From positions 62,001-126,000 of the forward strand of contig CALRXU020000004.1 of NCBI GenBank assembly GCA_943372215.1: DNA of 64,000 nt. Reading direction: 5' to 3'. The DNA comes from UBA6183 sp943372215. Its GTDB lineage: Bacteria; Bacteroidota; Bacteroidia; UKL13-3. Below the pieces are notes generated by a model that worked only from the letters and a program-made list of their open reading frames with translations, searched no databases and was not told where the DNA came from. A program made the position numbers and the translations under genes. Shown here in pieces: positions 1 through 7,838 of the stretch. How positions within the stretch are numbered: position 1 is the first letter of the stretch; every line of letters begins with the position of its first letter.

Positions 1-1569
1 TTGGCCAGCTATGCGAAAAATACATATCTGGTTATACCGCAAACCCGTGAAACTGTTTTTGGTACCGTTAGCAAGGCCATGCAGTTGCGCATGTTTTTTG
101 AAGGACAGGATAAGATGGAGTATAGAACAGCAACAGGGGCATTGTCGTTAAATTTTACTCCCGATAGATTTACCCAGTTAAAATTAATCAGCAGTGTTTT
201 TAATAGCGATGAAAGCGAATACTTTACCATAGAAGGTGCTTATCGTTTAGAGGAAGTTGAAACGGATTTTGGAAATGATAATTTTGGCAAAGCAAGGGCT
301 ACAAAAGGTATAGGATATTTTTTAAACAATGCCCGTAACCGCATTAATGCTACGGTTTATAATGTGGGGCATCGGGGTTATAGAACAATAGGTAAAAACA
401 ACATGCAATGGGGTGCACAGTTCCAACGTGAATTTATTGATGACAAAATTAATGAGTGGGATTACAGGGATTCGGCAGGGTTTGGCCAACCTTCCCAACA
501 AAATGGTATGCCCGTTGTGTTAAATTACCTCAATACCCAAAATACATTAAACACTTTTCGGGTGAGTGGTTACATTCAAAATACCCAAAAAATCAATCCC
601 GATTACAACTGGGCAGTTACTTACGGCATTCGGACTAACTGGTGGAGTTACAATAACGAAAATGTGGTTAGTCCAAGGGTACAAATGAGCATTGAGCCCA
701 ATAGAAAACATAACCGTGCTGTAAGAGCAGGCACATCAACAGATAAACTCAAGCGAGATATTAACCTAAAGGCGGCTTGGGGATATTATTATCAACCACC
801 GTTTTACAGAGAGTTGCGCGATTTTGATGGCAAATTAAACCAAAACATTAAAGCGCAAAAAGCCATTCATTATGTATTGGGTGGTGATATGAATATTAAA
901 TTATGGAACAGAAAATTTAAATTATTTGCTGAAACGTACTACAAACAATTGCAAAACATTATTCCTTATGAAATTGATAATGTTCGCATAAGATATTATG
1001 CAGACAATATTGCTGAAGGTTATGCTACTGGTTTGGACATGCGAATAAATGGAGATTTTGTAAAAGGGGTGGAAAGCTGGATGAGTTTAAGCGTAATGAA
1101 AACACAAGAACGCATACCAAGTGCCGTTGTTACTGATGGTGCCGGTAATCGCATTAAGCCGGGGTATATTCCTCGCCCAACTGACCAACGGGTAACTTTT
1201 AGTGCATTTTTCCAAGATTATCTTCGCAAAAATGATAAATACAAAGTAAATGTTACCCTCGTTTATGGTGCTGGATTGCCTTATGGTCCACCTGATAGAA
1301 ACCGCTATGCAGATACCTTACGTATTCCACCGTATAGACGTGTTGATATCGGCTTTCTAAGGGTATTGGTTGATGAGAATAGTACCAAAAAAACAGGCTG
1401 GAAAAAACATATCAAGTCTGCCTGGATTGGTTTGGATGTATTCAATCTATTGGCTATCAACAATACCATTTCACACATTTGGATTGAAGACATTGAAGGG
1501 AGAACTTGGGCTGTGCCAAACTATTTAACCAATAGAAGGGTTAATTTAAGGCTACAAGTCTATTTTTAG
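1..1569 (+). CDS. TonB-dependent outer membrane receptor, C-terminal part (5' end outside window)
   Basis: The visible 522 residues are an outer-membrane beta-barrel of the TonB-dependent receptor type: alternating aromatic strands, a late GLPYGPP turn followed by PPYRRVDIGF, and a barrel-closing C-terminus ending in Phe. The N-terminal plug and any carboxypeptidase-regulatory-like domain lie upstream of base 1, so there is no start codon to choose here. Such receptors move large substrates across the outer membrane using TonB-ExbBD energy. The substrate cannot be inferred and no SusD partner is seen downstream. The gene ends 11 bases before the 3' end of the convergent SRP RNA gene. The family call is firm; the specificity is unknown. 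Confidence 0.85.
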   Translation: MASYAKNTYLVIPQTRETVFGTVSKAMQLRMFFEGQDKMEYRTATGALSLNFTPDRFTQLKLISSVFNSDESEYFTIEGAYRLEEVETDFGNDNFGKARATKGIGYFLNNARNRINATVYNVGHRGYRTIGKNNMQWGAQFQREFIDDKINEWDYRDSAGFGQPSQQNGMPVVLNYLNTQNTLNTFRVSGYIQNTQKINPDYNWAVTYGIRTNWWSYNNENVVSPRVQMSIEPNRKHNRAVRAGTSTDKLKRDINLKAAWGYYYQPPFYRELRDFDGKLNQNIKAQKAIHYVLGGDMNIKLWNRKFKLFAETYYKQLQNIIPYEIDNVRIRYYADNIAEGYATGLDMRINGDFVKGVESWMSLSVMKTQERIPSAVVTDGAGNRIKPGYIPRPTDQRVTFSAFFQDYLRKNDKYKVNVTLVYGAGLPYGPPDRNRYADTLRIPPYRRVDIGFLRVLVDENSTKKTGWKKHIKSAWIGLDVFNLLAINNTISHIWIEDIEGRTWAVPNYLTNRRVNLRLQVYF

Positions 1570-1580
1570 GCATAAAAAAA

Positions 1581-1675
1581 GGGCAAGCCTCCATATCGCA
1601 CCGCTACAACCGCTTACCCTTGCTACATTCCTGTCCTGGGGGATTCAGCAGGAGCTGGTCGTATAAGACTTACCC
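1581..1675 (-). ncRNA. ffs: Signal recognition particle RNA (bacterial 4.5S/small SRP RNA)
   Basis: Read on the minus strand, the ends pair: GGGUAAGUCU at the 5' end with AGGCUUGCCC at the 3' end, 10 pairs including G-U wobbles. The apex is the domain IV signature CCCAGG-ACA-GGAA-UGU-AGCA-AGGG: a GGAA tetraloop on a 3-bp stem, with AGG opposite AGCA, which is the Ffh-binding internal loop. Length is about 95 nt, normal for a bacterial SRP RNA without an Alu domain. A run of seven U (1574-1580) follows directly and would end transcription. The RNA pairs with Ffh to target membrane proteins to FtsY and the translocon. The exact 5' end may be a few bases further upstream (to about 1680). Confidence 0.92.
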
Positions 1676-1680
1676 GAGCG

Positions 1681-1710
1681 CAAAAGTACGTTTTTTTAAC
1701 TAGTGTGCAA
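1681..1710 (-). promoter_or_regulatory. Promoter of ffs
   Basis: On the minus strand TTG (1708-1710) is followed by a 19-bp spacer and TACTTTTG (1681-1688). This is an exact fit to the Bacteroidota primary sigma consensus TTG/TAnnTTTG. The predicted start falls at about 1676-1680, matching the 5' end of the SRP RNA. Confidence 0.85.
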
Positions 1711-1783
1711 ATCATACTAACATCATTATCCGTAGGTTTTCATTATCAGCCTTATTAATTCTTTTAAAATAGTTTGAAATGAA

Positions 1784-1791
1784 TAGTTTTG
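1784..1791 (+). promoter_or_regulatory. -7 box upstream of the carboxyltransferase gene
   Basis: TAGTTTTG fits TAnnTTTG and would give a leader of about 50 bases before the ATG. I see no TTG at the expected 19-21 bp upstream, so only half the promoter is supported. Confidence 0.45.
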
Positions 1792-1849
1792 CCAATACAC
1801 AAGCATTAAGCTCAACAACTAATAGATTTTATAATTTAAACGCGATAAT

Positions 1850-3469
1850 ATGCAACACCTCATCAATGAATTAGATGCCCGTTTACAAAAAATTGCCGAA
1901 GGCGGAGGAAAAAAAGCCGCTGCCAAACAAAAGGAAAAAGGCAAAATGCTGGCCAGAGAGCGGGTAGATTATTTATTTGATAAAGATAAACCCCGAATAG
2001 AAATAGGTGCAATTGCCGGATATGAAATGTATGAAGAGCATGGCGGCTGTCCTGGTGCTGGAGTAGTTGTTGAAATTGGCTACGTGAGTGGTAAACAGTG
2101 TATTGTAGTAGCCAATGATGCCACCGTAAAAGCAGGGGCATGGTTCCCAATTACTGGTAAAAAGAATTTACGTGCCCAGGAAATTTCTATAGAAAACAGA
2201 CTCCCCATTATTTATTTGGTGGATAGTGCTGGGGTGTACCTGCCCATGCAAGACGAGATATTTCCTGATAAGGAACATTTCGGCAGAATTTTTAGGAACA
2301 ATGCGGTTATGAGCAGTATGGGCATCACACAAATAGCGGCTGTAATGGGTAGTTGTGTTGCGGGAGGTGCTTATTTGCCCATTATGAGCGATGAAGCCAT
2401 GATTGTAGATAAAACTGGCTCTATCTTTTTAGCAGGAAGTTACTTGGTAAAAGCAGCTATTGGAGAAGATATTGACAATGAAACTTTGGGAGGAGCAAGT
2501 ACCCATTGCGAAATTAGCGGAGTAACCGATTATAAATTTGACAATGATGCAGCTTGTTTGGATAGAATAAAACGCATTATTGATAAGATTGGCGATTTTG
2601 ATAAAGCAGGATTTAACCGCATAGCTCCGGTTGCCCCAGCTAAAAGTATGGATAACGTGTATGAAGCTGTAGCCAATTTTACCAAGCCTTTTGATGTAAT
2701 GGAAATTATAGAGCGTTTGGTAGATGCGGATACCTTCGATCCCTACAAAGAATTGTATGGTAAAACCATTACTTGCGGTTATGCCCGTATTGATGGATGG
2801 GCAGTGGGTATTGTAGCCAATAACCGCCAAGTGGTAAAAGCCAAAAAGCCTAAACAAAGTGCAGCAGATAATCCGGTTGAAATGCAGATTGGCGGGGTGA
2901 TTTATAGCGATAGTGCCGATAAAGCGGCACATTTTATTATGAATTGTAACCAAAAGAAAATCCCGTTATTGTTTTTGCAGGATGTAACTGGTTTTATGGT
3001 GGGTAGCCGTAGCGAACATGGCGGTATTATTAAAGATGGCGCAAAACTGGTAAATGCACAAGCCAACTCAGTTGTGCCAAAGTTTACCATTATTACAGGC
3101 AATAGTTACGGTGCTGGCAATTATGCCATGTGCGGAAAAGCCTACGACCCTCGGTTGATAGCCGCCTGGCCAAATGCAAACATTGCTGTAATGGGTGGTG
3201 CGCAAGCAGCCAAAGTATTGTTGCAAATAGAAGAAGCTTCTTTAAAAGCAAAAGGAATGGTGATTACCGATGAAAACAAGGAAGAATTGTTGAAGACAAT
3301 TACTGACAGGTACACCAAACAAACCTCTCCTTATTATGCTGCAGCACGTTTGTGGGTTGATGCCATTATAAATCCTATTGATACCCGCAAATGGGTGAGC
3401 ATGGGTATTGAAGCAGCTAATCACGCACCAATAACCAAAGAGTTTAAGCCTGGGGTAATTAGGGCGTAG
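1850..3469 (+). CDS. Acyl-CoA carboxylase carboxyltransferase (beta) subunit, methylcrotonyl-CoA carboxylase type
   Basis: A 539-residue carboxyltransferase that moves CO2 from biotin to an acyl-CoA in the cytosol. Length and motifs fit the methylcrotonyl-CoA carboxylase beta family: an N-terminal KGKMLARERVDYLFD segment, VVANDATVKAGAWFPIT, DSAGVYLPMQDEIFPDKEHFGR, and the two glycine-rich oxyanion regions VMGSCVAGGAYLPIMSDEA and NSYGAGNYAMCGKAYDP. The MCC-like reading implies leucine/isovalerate breakdown; a propionyl- or geranyl-CoA carboxylase role is possible. The biotin carboxylase/biotin carrier (alpha) subunit is not adjacent, so it must be encoded elsewhere. It is divergent from ffs across a shared 1681-1849 promoter region. 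The ATG start gives the usual family N-terminus. Confidence 0.88.
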   Translation: MQHLINELDARLQKIAEGGGKKAAAKQKEKGKMLARERVDYLFDKDKPRIEIGAIAGYEMYEEHGGCPGAGVVVEIGYVSGKQCIVVANDATVKAGAWFPITGKKNLRAQEISIENRLPIIYLVDSAGVYLPMQDEIFPDKEHFGRIFRNNAVMSSMGITQIAAVMGSCVAGGAYLPIMSDEAMIVDKTGSIFLAGSYLVKAAIGEDIDNETLGGASTHCEISGVTDYKFDNDAACLDRIKRIIDKIGDFDKAGFNRIAPVAPAKSMDNVYEAVANFTKPFDVMEIIERLVDADTFDPYKELYGKTITCGYARIDGWAVGIVANNRQVVKAKKPKQSAADNPVEMQIGGVIYSDSADKAAHFIMNCNQKKIPLLFLQDVTGFMVGSRSEHGGIIKDGAKLVNAQANSVVPKFTIITGNSYGAGNYAMCGKAYDPRLIAAWPNANIAVMGGAQAAKVLLQIEEASLKAKGMVITDENKEELLKTITDRYTKQTSPYYAAARLWVDAIINPIDTRKWVSMGIEAANHAPITKEFKPGVIRA

Positions 3470-3486
3470 GTAAGTTATTCTTAAAA

Positions 3487-3957
3487 TTACACAATGGCCA
3501 AAATGGTTTGAGGTTTTCCGGCAATGGTAATTTGGTCTCCAACCTTTTTGTGCCAAGTGTTTTTTGCAATGGGCGATTCTGGAGAAACAACACCGATGTT
3601 TAAATCGGCTACCTTAATCACTCCAATGCCTGTTGCAACAAAAAAATACAATTGGCTGGTTTGAACCAAGGCCCCTTTGCTTACATACAAACAAGGTGTT
3701 TCTGGATTAATTTTTAACAAATCATTTAATTCCTCCCGCGCTATTACCAATTGTTTAGCATTCATGTCCCTGTCCAATTGACCCATTGCACGTGAGGTTT
3801 CATACTTATCTCCCGCACTGCTTTTGTCTTCGCTGTTTGCACTTTCTTGTGCGCTATTCATGGCAGCTGTTGCATGCTCAATGCGTTGCTCCAACAGCGT
3901 TTTGCATGCAGTAATAATTTGTTGTTTCAGCAGTATTAAATCCATATTCTGTTCCAT
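3487..3957 (-). CDS. GreA/GreB-like transcription factor domain protein
   Basis: A 156-residue protein with an N-terminal helical hairpin (about residues 5-80) carrying the segment NSAQESANSEDKSSAGDKYE, and a C-terminal beta domain (about 95-155) ending in the Gre-type pattern SPESPIAKN...KKVGDQITI. This matches the Bacteroidota branch of GreA/GreB C-terminal-domain proteins, which databases often mislabel as 3-oxoacyl-ACP synthase; no thiolase fold or catalytic Cys is present. By family knowledge it may bind the RNA polymerase secondary channel, but the acidic tip typical of cleavage factors is not clearly present, so RNA cleavage activity is uncertain. It is convergent with the carboxyltransferase and divergent from the acyltransferase. 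Confidence 0.75.
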   Translation of the reverse strand: MEQNMDLILLKQQIITACKTLLEQRIEHATAAMNSAQESANSEDKSSAGDKYETSRAMGQLDRDMNAKQLVIAREELNDLLKINPETPCLYVSKGALVQTSQLYFFVATGIGVIKVADLNIGVVSPESPIAKNTWHKKVGDQITIAGKPQTILAIV

Positions 3958-4016
3958 GCAATAGTAAATATTCTCCGTTACAAATCTTTTTTTATCTTCA
4001 CAGCCTAATTAATAAA

Positions 4017-4910
4017 ATGAAACCTCAGGCAAAATGGTATTATTATGTATTAGCAGCTCCAATTTATGCGCTAATGCTGCTCCCATTTCCAATTCTTTAT
4101 TTATTCAGTGATTTATTAAGTTTTCTTGCTTATCACATCATAAAATACCGCAGGCAGGTTGTTCGCAAAAACTTACAACTATCTTTTCCTGAAAAGGGGA
4201 TACAAGAGCTAAGTGTCATTGAAAAGGCATATTACCGCAATATGATAGATGTGTTCTTGGAGACGTTTAAATCCCTTGTAATGACCAAAGCGAGTATGGT
4301 AAAGCGCACCAAAGTAAAACATGCAGACATCATTGAAAACTTAAACCAACAAGGCAAATCAGTGGTGTTAATGTTGGGTCATGTCGGCAATTGGGAGTGG
4401 GGTGGCTTTTCATATACCTGTCAGACAAATCAAAAAATTGCAACACTATATCATCCTTTATCAAATCCCTTTTTTAATTGGCTCACCCATCGTTTACGGG
4501 TGCGCTTTGGCATGAGTTTAATTCCCATGCAACAATCGGCCCGTGATTTTTTGGTTAATAAGGATACCGTTAGGACTATTGCATTTATTGCTGATCAGTC
4601 GCCACCTCCCGAATATGCTTATTGGATGGATTTTTTAAACCAGGAAACCGGCTTTTTTACAGGAGCAGCCAAGTTGGCTTTAAAGTACAATATGCCAGTG
4701 GTATATGCAGATGTGGTAAGAACTAAAAGGGGGCATTATGAGGTGATATTTTCCTTAATAACCGATAAACCAGTGGAGAAAACCATCAACGATATCACAC
4801 ACCAGTTTGCAAAGTTGCTGGAGAAAAGCATACAAATAAATCCCCCAATTTGGCTGTGGAGTCATAGGCGTTGGAAACACAAAAGAATTGATGCCAATTC
4901 TCTGAAATAA
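4017..4910 (+). CDS. Lipid A biosynthesis-type acyltransferase (LpxL/HtrB family)
   Basis: A 297-residue membrane-associated acyltransferase. An N-terminal hydrophobic segment (about 9-40) is followed by a basic stretch and the catalytic HX4E motif GHVGNWEW (His122, Glu127). IADQSPPPEYAYWMDFLN and the C-terminal IWLWSHRRWKHKR are further family hallmarks. It transfers an acyl chain from acyl-ACP to lipid A, or to an ornithine/amino lipid in some Bacteroidota, at the inner membrane face. It appears monocistronic: the next gene has its own promoter and operator. The exact acceptor lipid cannot be read from sequence. Confidence 0.87.
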   Translation: MKPQAKWYYYVLAAPIYALMLLPFPILYLFSDLLSFLAYHIIKYRRQVVRKNLQLSFPEKGIQELSVIEKAYYRNMIDVFLETFKSLVMTKASMVKRTKVKHADIIENLNQQGKSVVLMLGHVGNWEWGGFSYTCQTNQKIATLYHPLSNPFFNWLTHRLRVRFGMSLIPMQQSARDFLVNKDTVRTIAFIADQSPPPEYAYWMDFLNQETGFFTGAAKLALKYNMPVVYADVVRTKRGHYEVIFSLITDKPVEKTINDITHQFAKLLEKSIQINPPIWLWSHRRWKHKRIDANSLK

Positions 4911-4923
4911 GTATTTTGTAATG

Positions 4924-4949
4924 TAAATATTTGTATATACAAATATTTA
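4924..4949. promoter_or_regulatory. 26-bp perfect palindrome, likely distal MarR operator
   Basis: All 26 bases form a perfect inverted repeat with no spacer, centred on TGTATATACA. The same 10-base core recurs at 5004-5015 inside the marR promoter. Centre-to-centre distance is 73 bp, close to seven helical turns, so two bound dimers would lie on one face. It is 14 bp after the acyltransferase stop but has no U-tract, so an operator is more likely than a terminator. Confidence 0.65.
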
Positions 4950-4993
4950 TTCCCTGATTATCAGCGTATTGATTTTAATTTCAATTTTGTGTA

Positions 4994-5023
4994 TTGACAA
5001 TAGATGTATATACATTAATTTTG
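4994..5023 (+). promoter_or_regulatory. Promoter of the marR-yceI operon
   Basis: TTG (4994-4996), 19-bp spacer, TAATTTTG (5016-5023): a full match to the Bacteroidota consensus. Transcription would start near 5029, leaving a leader of about ten bases. Confidence 0.8.
5004..5015. promoter_or_regulatory. Proximal MarR operator within promoter spacer
   Basis: ATGTATATACAT is a perfect 12-bp palindrome lying between the -33 and -7 boxes and touching the -7 box. A repressor here would block RNA polymerase, as expected for MarR autoregulation. It shares its core with the distal palindrome. Confidence 0.65.
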
Positions 5024-5038
5024 TTTTGTAATTAAACA

Positions 5039-5518
5039 ATGAGAATTGAAGAGGCCATAAAGCAAAAAAAGTTTAGATCAGAAGATGAGCGATTAATCAT
5101 TAACCTTGTGTTTACGTCAAACTGGTTGGCCAAAGAACAAATGCCCTTGTTTAAACGTTATGGCATATCAGCACAACAATACAACGTGTTGCGTATTTTA
5201 AGAGGCCAGTGTCCAAATGCAGCTAGTGTAGGGTTAATTCAAGAACGTATGTTGGATAGAATGAGCAATGCATCTAGGTTAATTGAGAAACTGAAGCAAA
5301 AGGAATTGGTAAAACGTAGCGAGTGCAGCAAAGACAGGCGGCAGGTTGATGTTAAACTTACGGAAAAGGGGATGGAGCTATTGACTGAAATTGATGGATG
5401 TGAAAAAGAAATGAACAAAGTAACCCAAGGCTTGGCGATTGAAGAAAAAATACAATTGAATGAATTACTAGATAAATTAAGAAACATATACATTTTAACA
5501 AACACACAAAACAATTAA
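5039..5518 (+). CDS. MarR family transcriptional regulator
   Basis: A 159-residue winged-helix protein. Helices at 17-55 form the dimer domain start; the DNA-binding part is SVGLIQERMLDRMSNASRLIEKLKQKELV, followed by the wing SECSKDRRQVDVKLTEKG typical of MarR (DxRxxxxxLT). Cys58, Cys96 and Cys121 could allow thiol sensing, but that is inference. It is followed after two bases by yceI, and a promoter with a palindrome in its spacer lies directly upstream, so autorepression and control of yceI are likely. The ligand is unknown. The ATG start is fixed by the promoter position. Confidence 0.92.
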   Translation: MRIEEAIKQKKFRSEDERLIINLVFTSNWLAKEQMPLFKRYGISAQQYNVLRILRGQCPNAASVGLIQERMLDRMSNASRLIEKLKQKELVKRSECSKDRRQVDVKLTEKGMELLTEIDGCEKEMNKVTQGLAIEEKIQLNELLDKLRNIYILTNTQNN

Positions 5519-5520
5519 AC

Positions 5521-6135
5521 ATGAAAAATCTATTGACACTTTCTGCTATTGCAGGATTAGCATTATCGGTTGTAGCTATCAGCCAACCTAAAAAACAAAC
5601 CGCAACTACGTTAAAAGTAAATGCACAAGAATCAACCATTAAATGGACTGCCAAAAAAGTAACTGGCGAACATTGGGGCAATGTAAAATTTAGCGAAGGA
5701 ACTGTTACTGTTGATGGCAAAAACTTAACTGGCGGTACTTTTACAATGGACATGACTACCATTGACGTACAAGACTTACAAGGTGAGTACAACGGTAAAT
5801 TATTAGGCCATTTAAAATCGGATGATTTTTTTGCAGTGGAAAAACACAAAACAGCAACATTGAAAATTAAATCATTGACGGCTATTGCAGGCGCAAAAGC
5901 TGGTGACAAAACACACAATGTTACTGCTGACTTAACCATCAAAGGCATCACTCATCCTGTAACTTTCCCTGCACAAATTATTGTAGCAAAAGGAACCGTT
6001 ACTGCAAATGCTGAGTTTGAAGTAGACCGTACTTTGTATGACATTAAATACGGTTCAGGCAAATTCTTTGAAGGTTTAGGTGATAAAGCCATTGATGATA
6101 AATTTACCATTAAAGTTCGTGTTGTAGCTAAATAA
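5521..6135 (+). CDS. YceI family exported lipocalin-like protein
   Basis: A 204-residue protein with an N-terminal signal peptide (about 1-21, hydrophobic with KN at the start) and one YceI domain (about 28-203), including TGGTFTMDMTTID, GHLKSDDFF and ADLTIKGITHPVTFP. YceI proteins are periplasmic beta-barrels that bind long isoprenoid or amphiphilic molecules and are often induced by stress or high pH. It is the second gene of the marR operon, and a strong intrinsic terminator follows it. The pairing suggests the regulator senses what YceI handles; that link is inference. Confidence 0.93.
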   Translation: MKNLLTLSAIAGLALSVVAISQPKKQTATTLKVNAQESTIKWTAKKVTGEHWGNVKFSEGTVTVDGKNLTGGTFTMDMTTIDVQDLQGEYNGKLLGHLKSDDFFAVEKHKTATLKIKSLTAIAGAKAGDKTHNVTADLTIKGITHPVTFPAQIIVAKGTVTANAEFEVDRTLYDIKYGSGKFFEGLGDKAIDDKFTIKVRVVAK

Positions 6136-6154
6136 GTTATAAAACAAACCCACT

Positions 6155-6196
6155 AAAATAGCATAGCAACTTATCGGGTTAGCTATGCTATTTTTG
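6155..6196 (+). terminator. Intrinsic terminator after yceI
   Basis: A 13-bp perfect stem (AAAATAGCATAGC with GCTATGCTATTTT), a 14-base loop and a T run. It ends the marR-yceI transcript just before the dioxygenase gene. Confidence 0.85.
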
Positions 6197-6212
6197 TTTA
6201 ACAGGTTTAATC

Positions 6213-7088
6213 ATGAAAAGAAAAACCTTTGTAAAAGCGTTACCCTTTATGATTTCAGGAACACAGGCATTTTTAAATGAGCTGGCAGCAATGCCTGCAA
6301 CCGAGCTTACCCCTGCTTTTTTTATAGGCCATGGTTCACCCATGAATGCAATAACTGATAATCCATTTACCAAGGACATCAATACGGCTGCTCAACTATT
6401 AACTAAGCCGCAAGCCATTATGGTGGTTTCAGCACATTGGTTAACCAACGGTACTTTTGTATCTACCAATAAATTTCCTAAAACCATTTATGATTTTGGA
6501 GGTTTTCCTGAGGCTTTAAGCAAAGTGAAATATGAGCCATCTGGTTCAATTGAATATGCTTTGAAAGTAAAAGAATTACTCACGCTATCACATGTTAAAA
6601 ATGATGATTACATGGGTCTTGATCATGGGGCTTGGTCTATTTTAAAACACATGTATCCTAAGGCTGATGTTCCTGTTTTTCAATTGAGTATTGATGCCAA
6701 CAAACCAGCGGCCTATCATTATGATTTGATTAAACAGCTGGCTTCTTTACGCAGAAAAGGCCTCATGATTATTGGTAGCGGCAATATTGTGCATAATTTG
6801 GGTCGCCTCAATTGGGCTACTCCAAATGCTTCTCCCTACGACTGGGCATTGGAGTTTGATGCTTATGTAAAACAATATTTGGATACAGGCAATCACGCAG
6901 CCTTAGTCAATTATTTGCAAGCTGGAACTGCTGCAAAAATGGCTGTTCCTACCAATGAGCACTATTTGCCCTTATTGTATGTGTTGAGTGTACAGGAAAA
7001 AAATGAGGCGGTACAATACATTCACCATAGTTTTGATATGGGTAGCATCAGCATGAGGAGTTTTATGCTAAAGCAGGTAAACCATTAA
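6213..7088 (+). CDS. Extradiol ring-cleavage dioxygenase, 4,5-DOPA dioxygenase (YgiD) family
   Basis: A 291-residue class III extradiol dioxygenase of the LigB/YgiD type. Likely metal ligands are His40 (IGHGSP), His75 (SAHW), His194 (GSGNIVHNL) and His250 (NEHY); His138 in GLDHGAWS is the likely acid/base residue. The first 28 residues are extra relative to E. coli YgiD and begin KRKTFVKALPFMISG, which could be a signal or twin-arginine-like leader but is weakly hydrophobic. The enzyme would open catechol rings such as DOPA; the natural substrate is unknown. A terminator separates it from yceI, yet read-through is possible. Its 3' end overlaps the convergent Crp-like gene by 4 bp. Confidence 0.87.
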   Translation: MKRKTFVKALPFMISGTQAFLNELAAMPATELTPAFFIGHGSPMNAITDNPFTKDINTAAQLLTKPQAIMVVSAHWLTNGTFVSTNKFPKTIYDFGGFPEALSKVKYEPSGSIEYALKVKELLTLSHVKNDDYMGLDHGAWSILKHMYPKADVPVFQLSIDANKPAAYHYDLIKQLASLRRKGLMIIGSGNIVHNLGRLNWATPNASPYDWALEFDAYVKQYLDTGNHAALVNYLQAGTAAKMAVPTNEHYLPLLYVLSVQEKNEAVQYIHHSFDMGSISMRSFMLKQVNH

Positions 7089-7777
7089 ACACTGGCGTGA
7101 GAGATTTTCTCCAACTTGGTTTTTTCCAATAGTTTAATTTTTTTTCCTTCCAATTCAATCAGCTTGTCTGATTTGAATTCACTCAGTAGCCTAATAACTG
7201 TTTCCGTGGCGGTACCTACGATATTGGCAATATCTTCCCTAGGCAAGGTGATGGCAATTACATCTTCTCCCAAGTTGTTAGATTTAAAGGTGGCATGCAA
7301 AAAAAGCAGGGTTTCCGCCAACCGTTCACGCACGCTTTTTTGTGCCAAACTTTGCACCCTTTCTTCAACTACGCCCAATTCATGGCTAAGTGCCTTCATT
7401 AAATCTTTGCTAATGGCCGTATTCTCATCAATAATATTCAAAAAAATATGCTTAGGAATAAAGCATGCCACTGAATCCTCGATACATACAGCCGAAGATA
7501 CCAATGGTTCATCAGCAATAAGTGCACGGTAACCCAGTACATCACCAGATTGGGCAAATCGTAAGATTTGCTCTTTGCCATCCAAATTGGTTCGTACCAG
7601 CTTAATTACCCCACTTAAAATGCAATATACCCCCAAAGGAATAGCACTTTCATTAAATATGAAGTCACCTTTTTTATAGGTGGCACAAGTTTTTGATTGT
7701 TCTACTACTTCCGCCTGACTAGGCGTGCAGTGTCTAAGGAAAGAAATTTTGTTCGATTCGCAAAGTTGATATTCCAT
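7085..7777 (-). CDS. Crp/Fnr family transcriptional regulator
   Basis: A 230-residue regulator with a cyclic-nucleotide-binding-like beta roll (about 20-125: GDFIFNESAIPLGVYCILSG), a long dimer helix (125-150) and a winged HTH at about 178-201 (LPREDIANIVGTATETVIR). Cysteines at 6, 17, 31, 52, 98 and 105 do not match the Fnr iron-sulfur spacing clearly, so an oxygen-sensing role is uncertain. It overlaps the dioxygenase end by 4 bp in convergent orientation. A TACTTTTG -7 box lies 31 bases upstream of the ATG. Confidence 0.9.
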   Translation of the reverse strand: MEYQLCESNKISFLRHCTPSQAEVVEQSKTCATYKKGDFIFNESAIPLGVYCILSGVIKLVRTNLDGKEQILRFAQSGDVLGYRALIADEPLVSSAVCIEDSVACFIPKHIFLNIIDENTAISKDLMKALSHELGVVEERVQSLAQKSVRERLAETLLFLHATFKSNNLGEDVIAITLPREDIANIVGTATETVIRLLSEFKSDKLIELEGKKIKLLEKTKLEKISHASV

Positions 7778-7807
7778 ACTTGCCCATCAATTTTTTAGTG
7801 TAATGCT

Positions 7808-7815
7808 CAAAAGTA
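7808..7815 (-). promoter_or_regulatory. -7 box of the Crp/Fnr-like gene
   Basis: TACTTTTG on the minus strand, the same octamer used by ffs and the peroxiredoxin gene. No TTG at 19-21 bp; a poly-A/T spacer is present instead. Confidence 0.55.
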
Positions 7816-7838
7816 CATTTTTTTTTAACCTAAACAGC

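Noticed and set aside
3487..3957. 3-oxoacyl-ACP synthase label for the Gre-like protein
   Set aside because: The chain is 156 residues with no thiolase fold or Cys-His-His site; the helical hairpin and C-terminal domain fit Gre-type proteins.
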